From RPQJ01 sp963698735 (GTDB taxonomy: Bacteria; Pseudomonadota; Gammaproteobacteria; Steroidobacterales; Steroidobacteraceae): a stretch of DNA of 64,000 bases. Positions within the stretch are counted from its first letter, which is position 1. The number at the start of each line of letters is the position of its first letter. The notes beneath the pieces were generated by a model. The model worked only from the letters and a program-made list of their open reading frames with translations. It did not search any database and was not told where the DNA came from. The stretch is taken from NCBI GenBank assembly GCA_963698735.1, contig CAVOSA010000007.1, forward strand, positions 1 to 64,000. Direction: 5' to 3'. The position numbers and the translations under genes are program-made. This document shows, in pieces, positions 14,850 to 24,186 of the stretch.

Positions 14850-15650
14850 ATGAGAATCATTGTTTCGCTTCCGTGCACGGTGGCCTGTCTCGCGTCCCTG
14901 CTGTACCCCGTTTTCTCTGGCGCGCAGGCCGTCCAGCCTCGCGAAGCGCTCGAAGACACCAAGCTGTACTTCACCGCGCCGCTGCGCTGGGATGGCCGGG
15001 ACTGGATGGAGTTCGGCGGCACGCTCGTTGCGCTCGGCGTCATCCATGAGTTCGACGACGACGTGCGCGACCAGTTCTTTGATCCCGCCAGCGACACGCT
15101 GGACGGCGAGGACCCGAACAGTGTCGAGGATGCGCTGCCGGCGGCCGTAATGCTCGCCGGCACCTGGCTGCTGGCCGGCATCGTCGACGAGCCGGGTGCG
15201 TGGCAGGAAGTGGGCTCGATGCTCCAGGCGACCGCCTTCACGGCGGTGAGTACCGAGATCCTCAAGTTCTCGTTTGGCCGCCAGCGTCCCAACGAGACGG
15301 AAGATCCGGATCAATGGTTCGAGGATGGCGATTCGTTTCCGTCGCGGCACGTTGGCGTCGCGTTTGCGATCGGCACCGTGCTCGCCGAATCCGGCGACGA
15401 CAGGTACCGCCTGGCACGCCGGATCCTTGGCTACGGACTTGCGGGCACCACCGCCTATCTCCGCCTTGACCACAATCAGCACTGGGCCTCGGACGTGGCG
15501 GCGGGTGCCGCGCTCGGGCTTTCGACGGCACGCTTCGTCATGAATCGTCGTGAGGCCAGCACAGGCAATAAGGACAACAAGATGTCGTTTTCCGTGATGC
15601 CCGGCGAGCGGGGCGGCGTGATGTTCGCCTTTGCGATGCCGCTGCACTAG
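14850..15650 (+). CDS. Secreted PAP2-family phosphatase
   Basis: A 266-residue protein with an N-terminal signal peptide (LPCTVACLASLLYPVFSGAQA). It carries the three-part acid-phosphatase/PAP2 motif: KFSFGRQRPN, then SFPSRHVGVAF, then AYLRLDHNQHWASDVAAGAA, which supplies the catalytic His-Asp and phosphate-binding Arg residues. PAP2 enzymes dephosphorylate lipid phosphates or undecaprenyl-pyrophosphate. The preceding hydrophobic segments (AAVMLAGTWLLAGIV) suggest membrane association. The C-terminus, MPGERGGVMFAFAMPLH, ends in an aromatic-free beta-like strand. It lies 24 bases upstream of the agmatinase-like gene and may be co-transcribed with it. Confidence 0.85.
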   Translation: MRIIVSLPCTVACLASLLYPVFSGAQAVQPREALEDTKLYFTAPLRWDGRDWMEFGGTLVALGVIHEFDDDVRDQFFDPASDTLDGEDPNSVEDALPAAVMLAGTWLLAGIVDEPGAWQEVGSMLQATAFTAVSTEILKFSFGRQRPNETEDPDQWFEDGDSFPSRHVGVAFAIGTVLAESGDDRYRLARRILGYGLAGTTAYLRLDHNQHWASDVAAGAALGLSTARFVMNRREASTGNKDNKMSFSVMPGERGGVMFAFAMPLH

Positions 15651-15674
15651 GTCTGACAAGCCGCACTCCAGCCG

Positions 15675-16472
15675 ATGCAGATCCAGCTTCTCGGCGTTCC
15701 GACCGACGTCAACTCGTCGTACCGCCGTGGAGCCGCCGCCGCGCCGGCGGCGATCCGGCGCGCATGGCTGCGCTACGCGGAGTTCGGCAACGCCGCGACC
15801 GAGAACGGGCTCGAAATCGGCAGTGACGTGAATGTCGTCGACCTCGGCGACGTCCATATCGAGGAAGCCGGATCGGACCATGAGGTCATCGTGGCGGCGG
15901 CGACGCGCGCCGCGCGCCAGGGCCCGCTGCTCAGCGTCGGTGGCGATCATTGCGTCACGTTTCCCCTCGTCGAAGGGCTGGCGCAGGTGCATGGGCCGCT
16001 CAACCTGCTGCATTTCGACGCCCATCCGGACCTCTACCACGACTACGAGGGCAACCCGCGTTCGCATGCAAGTCCGTTCGCGCGGATCATGGAACGGGGG
16101 CTGGCGACGCGTCTCGTGCAGGTCGGAGTCCGCACCTGGAACCGGCACAACCGCGAGCAGGCGCAACGTTTTGGCGTCGAGGTCGTCGAGTGGGACGACT
16201 TCTCGCCCGCACGCGTGCCGATACCCGACGGTCCGCTCTACGTCACGATCGATCTCGATGCACTCGACCCCGCGTTTGCGCCCGGTGTATCGCATCCCGA
16301 GCCGGGCGGGCTCAGCGTGCGCGATGTCGTTGCCGTGCTGTCACGGATCCGCACCAACGTCGTTGGTGCCGACGTAGTCGAGTTGAATCCCGCGAATGAC
16401 GTCGGAGATGCGACAGCCGTCGTCGCGGTGAAGCTCATCAAGGAACTGCTGGGAGCGATGGCGCGCGGTTGA
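15675..16472 (+). CDS. Ureohydrolase (agmatinase/arginase family)
   Basis: A 265-residue protein with the manganese-binding motifs of the arginase fold: SVGGDHCVTFPL, LLHFDAHPDLYHDYEGN, SHASPFARIM, VTIDLDALDPAFAPGVSHPEPGG, and a final Glu in VGADVVELNPAND. The family cleaves guanidino groups to release urea, as agmatinase (SpeB), guanidinobutyrase or formiminoglutamase. The DAHPDLYHDYEGN loop resembles agmatinase-like members, but substrate choice is not decided by what is visible. No polyamine genes are adjacent. Confidence 0.85.
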   Translation: MQIQLLGVPTDVNSSYRRGAAAAPAAIRRAWLRYAEFGNAATENGLEIGSDVNVVDLGDVHIEEAGSDHEVIVAAATRAARQGPLLSVGGDHCVTFPLVEGLAQVHGPLNLLHFDAHPDLYHDYEGNPRSHASPFARIMERGLATRLVQVGVRTWNRHNREQAQRFGVEVVEWDDFSPARVPIPDGPLYVTIDLDALDPAFAPGVSHPEPGGLSVRDVVAVLSRIRTNVVGADVVELNPANDVGDATAVVAVKLIKELLGAMARG

Positions 16473-16487
16473 TCGGCAGCGCCGGTC

Positions 16488-17936
16488 TCACGTGCCGCAG
16501 AACGTGTTCTGGACACGCTCGTGGGGCAGGGGCGGCCTGCGGTAGTCGAGACGGGCGGCCTGCTCGTCGTACGGCTTCGACAGCACGGCATGCAGTTCAT
16601 GGAACGGTCGGAAATCGCCTTGTTCCACGGCTGCCGCGATGACTTCCTCGATGCGGTGATTGCGGGGAACGTAGGCTGGATTCGCCGCCCGCAAGGCTGC
16701 TGCCCGGCTCACCGTCATGGCCGGCTCCCGTGCAGCCCGCTCCTTCCAGCGGGGAATCCATGCGTCGAACGAAGGCGCGAGTGCGGTCGATCCGTCCTCG
16801 ATGTCCGCAAGCGCGCGAAACACGTTAGTGAAGTCGGCGTGCTCCGCGTGCATCAGGTCCAGCAGGTCCTGGATGAGTTGCTGGTCACCGGGTTCAGCGG
16901 CAACGAGCCCAAGCTTCAGGCGGAAGCCCGCCAGCCAATGGGCGGCAAAGATCGCGGGAACCGACTGCACGGCAGCCGTCGCCCGTTCGATGGCCAGCCC
17001 CTGATCCGTGTCGATCAACGGCAGTAGCGTCTCGCCGAGTCGGGCAAGGTTCCACTGCAGGATGTGCGGCTGGTTACCGTAGGCATACCGGCCACGGCGG
17101 TCGATGTAACTGAAGACCGTCGCCGGGTCGTATTCGTCCATGAATGCGCACGGACCGAAGTCGATCGTCTCTCCCGACACGGTCATGTTGTCGGTGTTCA
17201 TCACGCCGTGGATGAAGCCAACTTGCATCCAGCGCGCCACCAGCAAGCTCTGGCGCTCGGTCACCGCTTCGAGCAATGCGAAATAGCGGTCCGGTTTCTC
17301 GCGCAGTCCAGGGTAATGACGTTCGATGACGTAGTCGGCAAGGGTACGGACGCCATCGACGTCACCGCGCGCGGCGAAGTACTCGAACGTGCCGATGCGA
17401 ACGTGGCTCGCCGCAACGCGGATCAGCACCCCTCCGGGCAGCGGTCCGTCGTCGCGCAGTACCCGTTCGCCGGTGCTCGCCGCGGCGAGCGCACGCGTCG
17501 TGGGCAGGCCCAGGGCGTGCATCGCTTCGCTGACCAGGTATTCGCGCAGCACGGGACCGAGGGCCGCGCGTCCGTCGCCTCGCCGCGAGAACGGCGTCGG
17601 TCCGGCGCCTTTCCATTGCAGGTCGCGCCGCCGGCCGAGGCGGTCGACGACCTCGCCGATCAGCAGCGCGCGTCCGTCGCCGAGTTGCGGCACGAACGAA
17701 CCGAACTGGTGCCCGGCGTAGGCCATCGCCAAAGGGAATGCGCCGGGCGGGACCTTGCTGCCCGTACAGATGGCGGCCAACTCCGCATCGTCCAGGCCGC
17801 GGACATCCACACCAAGTTCCGCAGCCAGGGCGTCGTTGAAGGCGATCAGCGCCGGTGCGGCGACGGCAGTGGGTGGGACGTGCGCGTGGAATTGCCCGGG
17901 CAGTGCGGCGTAGCTATGGGAGAAATCGGCGAACAC
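16488..17936 (-). CDS. selO: SelO-family protein adenylyltransferase
   Basis: A 482-residue pseudokinase of the SelO/YdiU family: HSYAALPGQFHAHV at the N-terminus, MAYAGHQFGSFVPQLGDGRA, KGAGPTPFSRRGDGRAAL, REYLVSEAMHALGLPTTRAL, GVMNTDNMTVSGETIDFGPC and FMDEYDPATVFSYID. The family transfers AMP to Ser/Thr/Tyr of target proteins and is tied to redox stress. The terminal CGT keeps the near-terminal Cys position that is selenocysteine in animals. I chose GTG 17936 because it places FADFSHSYAALPG at the usual N-terminus. The frame is open to an ATG at 18041, but that would overlap the thioesterase gene by 59 bases and has no ribosome site. Confidence 0.85.
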   Translation of the reverse strand: MFADFSHSYAALPGQFHAHVPPTAVAAPALIAFNDALAAELGVDVRGLDDAELAAICTGSKVPPGAFPLAMAYAGHQFGSFVPQLGDGRALLIGEVVDRLGRRRDLQWKGAGPTPFSRRGDGRAALGPVLREYLVSEAMHALGLPTTRALAAASTGERVLRDDGPLPGGVLIRVAASHVRIGTFEYFAARGDVDGVRTLADYVIERHYPGLREKPDRYFALLEAVTERQSLLVARWMQVGFIHGVMNTDNMTVSGETIDFGPCAFMDEYDPATVFSYIDRRGRYAYGNQPHILQWNLARLGETLLPLIDTDQGLAIERATAAVQSVPAIFAAHWLAGFRLKLGLVAAEPGDQQLIQDLLDLMHAEHADFTNVFRALADIEDGSTALAPSFDAWIPRWKERAAREPAMTVSRAAALRAANPAYVPRNHRIEEVIAAAVEQGDFRPFHELHAVLSKPYDEQAARLDYRRPPLPHERVQNTFCGT

Positions 17937-17982
17937 GCGACTAAACTGCAGCTGGATGTGAATGACGCTCGACTGAAGTCCT

Positions 17983-18798
17983 TCAGCCGAACACTGCCAC
18001 CGTCTGGTGACTGACGGAACAGGCGTGCCCGTCGGCGCCATAGAGCACTGACGTCTGGCTCAGATACCCAGCCGTGCCGGCACGGACGTGCGTGTCGAGC
18101 AGGACCCAGTCGTGGAGGTCGAGCAGTCCCGGGTCACGCAGCACCTCGATCATCCAGTTCACCGAGCTGGCAGGCACCGGCCTGGTCAGCATGGACAGTA
18201 CCGGGGTCGGAATGACATCAGACAGTGCGAGCAGCGCGTCTTCGGCGCCACACTCGCGGTCGCGCAGCCGCGCGTAAATCATCGAATTCGGTTCCGCGTA
18301 GCCTGAGTATGGCCGGGCGCCACGTGCGACTCGCGTTTCGAAATGCTGCAGAAACGCCGGCGCCATGCCTTGGTCCGGCGCGCCCGAGTCCGACTGTGCG
18401 GGTGTCCGTCCGGGGTCAGGCCGCGGCAACTCTTTCACGAACTGCGATGCACGCGGTCCGCCGAAGATGGCGACCACCGTGCACGCCACCTTGCCGTCGT
18501 CGTGCATCAGGTCGCAGCGGGCGTGTGCTGTCGATTTTCCGACTCGCAGCGCCTGCGCCTGCATGCGGATCGGTGCGCCGCCAAGCAAGGGTCCGACAAA
18601 AGTCATCTGTGCGCTGCGCAGGGGCAGCGTGGCCACCTCGACCGGCAGCACGGCGCGCATCGCGCGCGCTCCCAGCGCCATCTGCATGCCGCCGAAGACG
18701 GTTCGGCCCTGCAGCCAGTCGGGCGGTACCACGACCGAAAAACTGGATTCGGCGGCTGGCTCGATCGACGCGAGCACCTGGGAGAATTCTGCGGTCAT
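17983..18798 (-). CDS. Hotdog-fold acyl-CoA thioesterase family protein
   Basis: A 271-residue protein made of two hotdog halves: an N-terminal half (PPDWLQGRTVFGGMQMALGA, QMTFVGPLLGGAPIRMQAQ, RVGKSTAHARCDL) and a C-terminal half (LRDPGLLDLHDWVLLDTHV, SVLYGADGHACSVSHQTVA). This is the TesB-like double-hotdog layout used to hydrolyse acyl-CoA thioesters. The ending VSHQ-T recalls the conserved C-terminal Gln region of TesB. It is upstream of and same-strand with selO, with a 46-base gap if the preferred selO start is right. Substrate unknown. Confidence 0.8.
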   Translation of the reverse strand: MTAEFSQVLASIEPAAESSFSVVVPPDWLQGRTVFGGMQMALGARAMRAVLPVEVATLPLRSAQMTFVGPLLGGAPIRMQAQALRVGKSTAHARCDLMHDDGKVACTVVAIFGGPRASQFVKELPRPDPGRTPAQSDSGAPDQGMAPAFLQHFETRVARGARPYSGYAEPNSMIYARLRDRECGAEDALLALSDVIPTPVLSMLTRPVPASSVNWMIEVLRDPGLLDLHDWVLLDTHVRAGTAGYLSQTSVLYGADGHACSVSHQTVAVFG

Positions 18799-19019
18799 GC
18801 CGCGATTCTACCGGACGGCAACGGCCCGGGCGGGAAGCGTGAACCTGATCACGAATCCAGCTGCACGCGACGACATAACGAGCCGCGACTGCGACCGTGT
18901 TCCGGTTCGAACTGCAGGCCACTTGCAGACTCGGCGCGTGACCCGGCAGCGGCAGCGGGTCGGGTGACTATTGGCCCATCGTGACCTCGCGAGCGGCACG
19001 ATGCCGGAGGAAATCGAAC

Positions 19020-21221
19020 GTGTCGGAGCACTCGAGCGCGGGTGGCGTGCCGGTCCCGTCGGGGGAGCGTGCCACGCTGTCGCTGGCCCAGAAGCTGGTC
19101 ACGCTCGCTTTTGCGGGTGTCGGTGTCTGGTACCTGTCATGGCGCCCGTCGGTCTTCAATCCAGAGGCCCTGCTGCTCTCATCCATGGTCTACGGCGCGG
19201 AGGTGTTCGGCTTCGTCGGCGCGATGCTGTACATCGTTACCTGCTGGCGGTTGCGCCAGCGCACCGCCGAGGCTCCGCCTGAAGGGGCGACGGTTGCGGT
19301 GTTCATCCGGACGGTCCACGAATCCATCGACATCGTGCGACGCACGGCCATGGCGGCGCAGCGCATGAAGCAGGCTACCGAGGTGTGGCTGCTCGACGAC
19401 GGCAACCGGCTCGAGATGCAGGTGCTCGCGCAGGAGCTGGGCTGCCGTTACCTCTCACGCGCGAAGGGCATGCACTCCCCGGCGGACAGCTTGAACGATG
19501 CACTGCGCCAGACAAGCGCCGAGTTCATCGCGATCTTCGCGGCCCACGACGTACCGGCACGAAACTTTCTCGATGAAACGCTTGGCTTCCTTCGCGACGG
19601 CAAAGTGGCCTTCGTGCAGACGGCACAGGATTTCTACAACCTCGATTCGTTCCAGCATCGTCTCGACCGGCGGGTTTCCCTGGTCTGGAGTGAGCAGGCA
19701 CTGACCTCCCGCGTGATCCAGCCCGGCCGGGACCATCTCGATGCCGCGTATTTCTGCGGCAGTTGCGCCGTCCTTCGCCACGCGGCACTCGATGCGATCG
19801 GCGGCTTTGCAACCGGCACGGTCGGCGAAGACATGCACACGACGATCCGGATGCATAAGCTCGGCTGGAAGTCGGTGTACTACGCTCGTTCACTCGCGTT
19901 CGGCCTTGCGCCCGCCAACGCGAATGCATTCCTCGGGCAGCGTTTGAACTGGGGGCGGGGCGCGATGCAGGCCTGGCGCCACGAGGGCATCCTGACTGCC
20001 GGGAGCCTGAGTCTGGGCCAACGCATCGCGTACCTGGCGGCCATGCTTGTGTATTTCCAGGGCTGGCAGCGCATGGTCGTCTTCCTGGCGCCGGTGGCGA
20101 TTCTGGCGACGGGCAGGATGCCGATCCTGGAGCTCGACCGCGATTTTCTCGCGCGCTTCGTCCTGTACTGCGCGCTGGGATGCTGGGTGTTCGAGGAGCT
20201 GGCCCGCGGTTACGGCCGCACGGTGCTCACCGCGCAGTACGACATGATGCGCTTTGCGGTCTTCATGGCGGCGACGTGCGATGTCTTCGTGCGCAAGGTC
20301 GCGTTCCTGATCGCGCCCGGGCCCGGGCCCGGGCCCAGGACCGGCGCCACGGCGCGTGTGCTCTGGCCACAGTACGCCGTGCTCGGCCTCAACGTCGTTG
20401 CGATTCCTCTGGGGCTGCTGCAGTTCAACTCGGAGCGCGGGCTGCCGGCCGGTGGACTGGTGGCGACCCTGATCTGGGCATCACTCGTCGTCGGTATCGC
20501 CGTCCTTGCCATCCGGCACGCACGCACGACCGCTCGCGACCGGCGGCGCGAGTATCGCTTTCCCTTGCCAGTGCCACTGCGGGTCTCGCGACCTGCAGGC
20601 CAGGAAGCCATTGCGCTCGCCACCGACATCTCTCCGCTCGGGTGCCGCATCGCCGGCGTGCCGGCTGCCGACGCGTTGGTGGGTGACGACATCGCGGGTG
20701 AACTGCTCCTGCCCACGGGTCCCTTGCCCGTTGTCGCCAGCGTTCGCGCCGTCGTGCCGGCCAACCGGAGCGCCGGCGGCGAGCCGACGCTCGACTGTGA
20801 ATTCCGCTGGGGCCTTGCCGACGAGCGCAACCAGCTCGAGACGTTCCTGTTCGGCTCCGACCTGCAGTGGCAGCTCAACGGACTGAGTGACCGTATTCAG
20901 ACACCACTCGAACGCATGCAGGCATTTTTCGGCGGAAAAGCGGCCAGGGATTCGCGGCGGCTGGCGCGGAATACGTGGTCGCCCGTGCTTTACAAGCGCG
21001 TGAACCTGCAGGCAGGCTCGGGCGTCGGATTCATCTCGGGCGTCGATCCCAGGACCGGCGCGCGCACGATCGTTTCTCTGGGAGTGCTGCCGACCAACGT
21101 CCACGTCTACGCGGAGGAGGTCACTGCTGCCGGCCCGCGTGGCGTCGTCGGTCGTGTCGAGGCCGAGCAGATCCTGGAGACACACGCAGCGCCGATCTAC
21201 CTCTACAAGCTGACGGCCTGA
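19020..21221 (+). CDS. BcsA-like family 2 glycosyltransferase with C-terminal PilZ domain
   Basis: A 733-residue membrane protein. Two N-terminal membrane segments are followed by a GT2 domain with VAVFIRTVHESIDIV, VWLLDDGNR (D126/D127), FAAHDVPARNF, GTVGEDMHTTIRMHK (D271) and QRLNWGRGAMQ (307-317). Several more membrane spans and a PilZ domain follow (RRREYR about residue 508, then TDISPLGCRIAG), which binds c-di-GMP. This is the layout of bacterial cellulose synthase, but the normally invariant QxxRW reads QRLNW, and no bcsB, bcsC or bcsZ gene is near, so the polymer is probably not cellulose. GTG 19020 has GGAGGA (19006-19011) eight bases upstream; the earlier GTG 18981 has nothing. Confidence 0.85.
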   Translation: MSEHSSAGGVPVPSGERATLSLAQKLVTLAFAGVGVWYLSWRPSVFNPEALLLSSMVYGAEVFGFVGAMLYIVTCWRLRQRTAEAPPEGATVAVFIRTVHESIDIVRRTAMAAQRMKQATEVWLLDDGNRLEMQVLAQELGCRYLSRAKGMHSPADSLNDALRQTSAEFIAIFAAHDVPARNFLDETLGFLRDGKVAFVQTAQDFYNLDSFQHRLDRRVSLVWSEQALTSRVIQPGRDHLDAAYFCGSCAVLRHAALDAIGGFATGTVGEDMHTTIRMHKLGWKSVYYARSLAFGLAPANANAFLGQRLNWGRGAMQAWRHEGILTAGSLSLGQRIAYLAAMLVYFQGWQRMVVFLAPVAILATGRMPILELDRDFLARFVLYCALGCWVFEELARGYGRTVLTAQYDMMRFAVFMAATCDVFVRKVAFLIAPGPGPGPRTGATARVLWPQYAVLGLNVVAIPLGLLQFNSERGLPAGGLVATLIWASLVVGIAVLAIRHARTTARDRRREYRFPLPVPLRVSRPAGQEAIALATDISPLGCRIAGVPAADALVGDDIAGELLLPTGPLPVVASVRAVVPANRSAGGEPTLDCEFRWGLADERNQLETFLFGSDLQWQLNGLSDRIQTPLERMQAFFGGKAARDSRRLARNTWSPVLYKRVNLQAGSGVGFISGVDPRTGARTIVSLGVLPTNVHVYAEEVTAAGPRGVVGRVEAEQILETHAAPIYLYKLTA
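20315..20336 (+). repeat. (GCCCGG)n microsatellite coding Pro-Gly linker
   Basis: Nearly four copies of a six-base palindromic unit encode PGPGPGP between a membrane segment and the next hydrophobic stretch of the glycosyltransferase. Gain or loss of a unit keeps the frame, so it is a length-variable linker. Confidence 0.7.
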
Positions 21222-21324
21222 GTACACCGGCGCCGCCAGTGGCCCCGGGGTCGCGGAGACGGTTGCCGATCCGTATGCTTGGCCTTGCCGTTCAATCTGA
21301 CCGGTAAAGCCAGGGAAGCGACCG

Positions 21325-23316
21325 ATGCAGCCGTCTGGAGGGTCCCGCGCGGGATCTTGTCCGTCACCCGCCTTACAGATTCGTCGCAGCGCGTTCGCGC
21401 TGCTGTGGTCCGCACTGGTCGCAGTGGGCTGCCAGACAGCGAGTCCGCCGCGCACTGCAGCGACGGCTGCACGCTCGTTACCAGCATCCGAGCCGCTCGA
21501 GACGAACCCTCGCAACTGGCCCGACATTCTCAGCTACGCCGATCCGGAGAGTTTCGTCACCCGGAGTTTCGCGCTCGACCTGGATGTCGACTTCGCCGCA
21601 AGTCAGTTGCGTGGGACGGTCACGCTCGAACTCGACCGGATAGACCCCGGCACGCGGGAACTCGTGCTGGACACGCGCGACCTGCAGATTGCCTCGGTCG
21701 AGGCAGCGCCGGCGGGCAGCACGGAGTTCAAGGCCGTCCGCTTCGCGCTCGATGCCCGCGACGACGTGCTCGGGGCCGCGCTGCGCATCAGTGTGCCGCG
21801 CGACGTCGGCCGTGTCCGCATTGCCTACGCAACGTCGCCGCAAGCCTCCGGGCTGCAATGGCTGCAACCCGCACAGACCGCCGGCAAGCAGATGCCATTC
21901 CTGTTCAGCCAGGCGCAGGCACTGCATGCGCGGTCGATTGTCCCGTTGCAGGACACGCCGTGGATTCGCACGACGTACACGGCCACGTTGCGGGTGCCCG
22001 CCGGGCTGGTGGCTGTCATGGCCGCAGAGAGCGATCCGGGCAATCGTCGCGGCGCAACCGAATTTCGCTTCCGCATGCCGCAACCCATTCCTTCGTACCT
22101 GCTGGCACTGGCGGTCGGCGACCTGGAATTCCGCGCGCTTGGCCCGCGCACAGGCGTGTGGGCGGAACCATCCAAGATCGATGCCGCTGCGCGCGAGTTC
22201 GAAGACGCCGAAGCCATGCTGGTGAAGACAGAAGCGTTGTGGGGTCCGTACCGCTGGGGACGCTACGACGTGCTGATGCTGCCACCTTCGTTCCCGTTCG
22301 GCGGCATGGAGAATCCGCGCCTCACGTTCATGACGCCGACGGTGATCGCGGGCGACAAGTCGCTGGTGGGGGTGCTGGCCCACGAACTTGCGCACTCGTG
22401 GTCCGGCAATCTCGTGACCAACGCGACCTGGCGCGATGGCTGGCTTAACGAAGGATTCACGACGTATTTCGAGCGGCGCATCATGGAGGCCGTGTACGGC
22501 GAGGAGCGTGCGCGAATGGAATGGGGTATCGGCTACCAGGACTTGCGCCAGGCGCTCGATGAACTCGCCCCGGACGAAGCATGGCGCGGTGCGCTGGCGC
22601 CGGACCTTGCGTTGCACAAGGGCGGGGAAGGGTCGAGCGTGGCCTACGAGAAGGGCGCCCTGTTCCTGTACCAGCTCGAACAAGTCTATGGTCGCGCGCA
22701 ACTCGATGCCTTCCTGCAGGGTTGGTTCGACAGGCATGCATTCACGAGCGTGACTACGCCGCAGTTCGTGGGTGAACTGCAGCAGGGGTTGATGGCCAGT
22801 GCGCCGGGCCGTGTCGATCCGGCGTTCCTGTCGCGCTGGATCGACGGCACGGGTGTGCCTGCAGACGCGAGGCTCGTGCAGTCGGACGCTCTTGAGCGGG
22901 TCGACGGGCAACGCTTGCGCTGGGAACAGGGCGCGCTCGCGACTGCTGCCTTGCAGACGGACCGATGGAGCGTGCAGGAGTGGCTGCATTTCCTGAACCG
23001 GGTCGCGCGGCCGCAGTCCGTCGCGCGCCTGCAGGAACTCGACCAGCGTTTCAAGCTCACCGAATCGCAGAACGCGGAGGTTGCGCACGCCTGGTTCCGG
23101 CTGGCCATTGCCAGCGGCTATCCGGGGATCGAGCCGGCGCTGGAGCGCTACCTGGCAGGCATCGGCCGCCTGAAACTCATCCGCCCGCTGTATGCGGACT
23201 TGCTGAAGACGCCACAAGGCGCGGAGTTCGCCCGGCGCGTCTACGCTGAAGCGCGGCCTGGCTACCACGCCATCGCGCAGCGTTCGCTCGATCGCTTGAT
23301 GAAGGAAGGATCGTGA
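21325..23316 (+). CDS. M1-family zinc aminopeptidase lipoprotein (LTA4 hydrolase/aminopeptidase-B-like)
   Basis: A 663-residue protein. The N-terminus has a lipobox (LVAVGC, Cys36), so it is probably anchored in a membrane facing the periplasm. The peptidase core contains the substrate-pocket motif PPSFPFGGMENPRLTFM, the zinc motif HELAHSW (His353, Glu354, His357) and the third ligand Glu376 in NEGFTTYFERR. The C-terminal helical domain (from about residue 520) matches the leukotriene-A4-hydrolase-type C-terminus. The family removes N-terminal residues from peptides. It is a single gene, probably for nutrient peptide use. Confidence 0.88.
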   Translation: MQPSGGSRAGSCPSPALQIRRSAFALLWSALVAVGCQTASPPRTAATAARSLPASEPLETNPRNWPDILSYADPESFVTRSFALDLDVDFAASQLRGTVTLELDRIDPGTRELVLDTRDLQIASVEAAPAGSTEFKAVRFALDARDDVLGAALRISVPRDVGRVRIAYATSPQASGLQWLQPAQTAGKQMPFLFSQAQALHARSIVPLQDTPWIRTTYTATLRVPAGLVAVMAAESDPGNRRGATEFRFRMPQPIPSYLLALAVGDLEFRALGPRTGVWAEPSKIDAAAREFEDAEAMLVKTEALWGPYRWGRYDVLMLPPSFPFGGMENPRLTFMTPTVIAGDKSLVGVLAHELAHSWSGNLVTNATWRDGWLNEGFTTYFERRIMEAVYGEERARMEWGIGYQDLRQALDELAPDEAWRGALAPDLALHKGGEGSSVAYEKGALFLYQLEQVYGRAQLDAFLQGWFDRHAFTSVTTPQFVGELQQGLMASAPGRVDPAFLSRWIDGTGVPADARLVQSDALERVDGQRLRWEQGALATAALQTDRWSVQEWLHFLNRVARPQSVARLQELDQRFKLTESQNAEVAHAWFRLAIASGYPGIEPALERYLAGIGRLKLIRPLYADLLKTPQGAEFARRVYAEARPGYHAIAQRSLDRLMKEGS

Positions 23317-23379
23317 GGTTCCTGCGCTGGCCGCCGCTCGAACTGACCTGCGAGGTGGACGAGAGCGAAACGCTTGGCG

Positions 23380-24186
23380 TCAGACCGGAGCGGGTGGACT
23401 GATGCCGACGACCAGGTCCTCGGTGAAGGCCCACGCGAGCAACCGCGCCAGCACCTCTGCGTCGACCGTCGCGCTCGCGATGGCGTCGCCGAAACATTCG
23501 CCCGCGTTCAATCGCTGCAGCAGGTGGTAGTCGGCCGGGTCGAGGCGGTAGACAGACACGCGATCTGCAATGCAAGCGACGACGCAGTGCTCGCCACCTC
23601 GAGCAAGATCCGTCTGCCCGCCGTCGCCGTCGTCGCCCTGGTTGGCCTGCCAGACCGTCCAGACGGGGTAGGGCGAATCGACCATCAGCATCGAAGCCTG
23701 GAAGCGCAACGTAGTCTGCGCCAGGGCTTCTGGAGCGACGGTGCCGAGTTGGTCGATCGAAAGGGCTGAAGTGTTCGCCGCGGTGACCGATGCCTCGCAC
23801 GCCCACTCCAGCCGCGCCAGGTCGGCAAGCCAAGCGTAAGCCGTGCCGGCCAGGCGCACCGCCAGCCACGCCGGAAACGCTTCGCCGACCCAGTGCAGGT
23901 CGCCGCGGCGAGACGGGTATTGCGCACGATACTCGCGCGCCAGCTGGCGAAAGAAGTCCTGGCCAACCCGTTTCTGCAGCACGGGGAAGGTCCGTTCCAG
24001 CGCCGCAAGGAAAAACTGCCAGGCATTGTTCCGGTAGACATCGAACTGCCCGTCAAACGCAGCGGCGCTTGTGCCCACCGCGAGCACCTGCAGGTCGCCT
24101 TCGCCGATGCAGTCGGCGCGCAGGCCGCGGCCGAAGGCTGCCTGCACCTCGCGCAATCCTGGAGGAGGTTCACGCGGCGGCGGCAT
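23380..24186 (-). CDS. bufC: DUF2063 protein, bufferin maturation partner (BufC/HvfC-like)
   Basis: A 268-residue protein beginning PPGLREVQAAFGRGLRADC with the DUF2063 pattern: FDVYRNNAWQFFLAALERTF-PVLQKRVG, FFRQLAREYRAQYPSRRGDL, GEAFPAWL and WLADLARLEWACEAS. Members bind the DUF692 iron enzyme and present the precursor peptide to it. Its start overlaps the end of the DUF692 gene by 17 bases, so the two are translationally coupled. The C-terminal half (ADRVSVYRLDPADYHLLQRL) is a winged-helix-like region found in many members. Confidence 0.87.
   Translation of the reverse strand: MPPPREPPPGLREVQAAFGRGLRADCIGEGDLQVLAVGTSAAAFDGQFDVYRNNAWQFFLAALERTFPVLQKRVGQDFFRQLAREYRAQYPSRRGDLHWVGEAFPAWLAVRLAGTAYAWLADLARLEWACEASVTAANTSALSIDQLGTVAPEALAQTTLRFQASMLMVDSPYPVWTVWQANQGDDGDGGQTDLARGGEHCVVACIADRVSVYRLDPADYHLLQRLNAGECFGDAIASATVDAEVLARLLAWAFTEDLVVGISPPAPV

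Noticed and set aside
14583..16295. A 570-codon minus frame opposite the PAP2 and agmatinase-like genes
   Set aside because: It is a shadow; both + strand genes show full catalytic motifs.
21478..23268. A 596-codon minus frame opposite the M1 aminopeptidase
   Set aside because: Shadow frame; the + strand contains HEXXH-X18-E and GGMENP.
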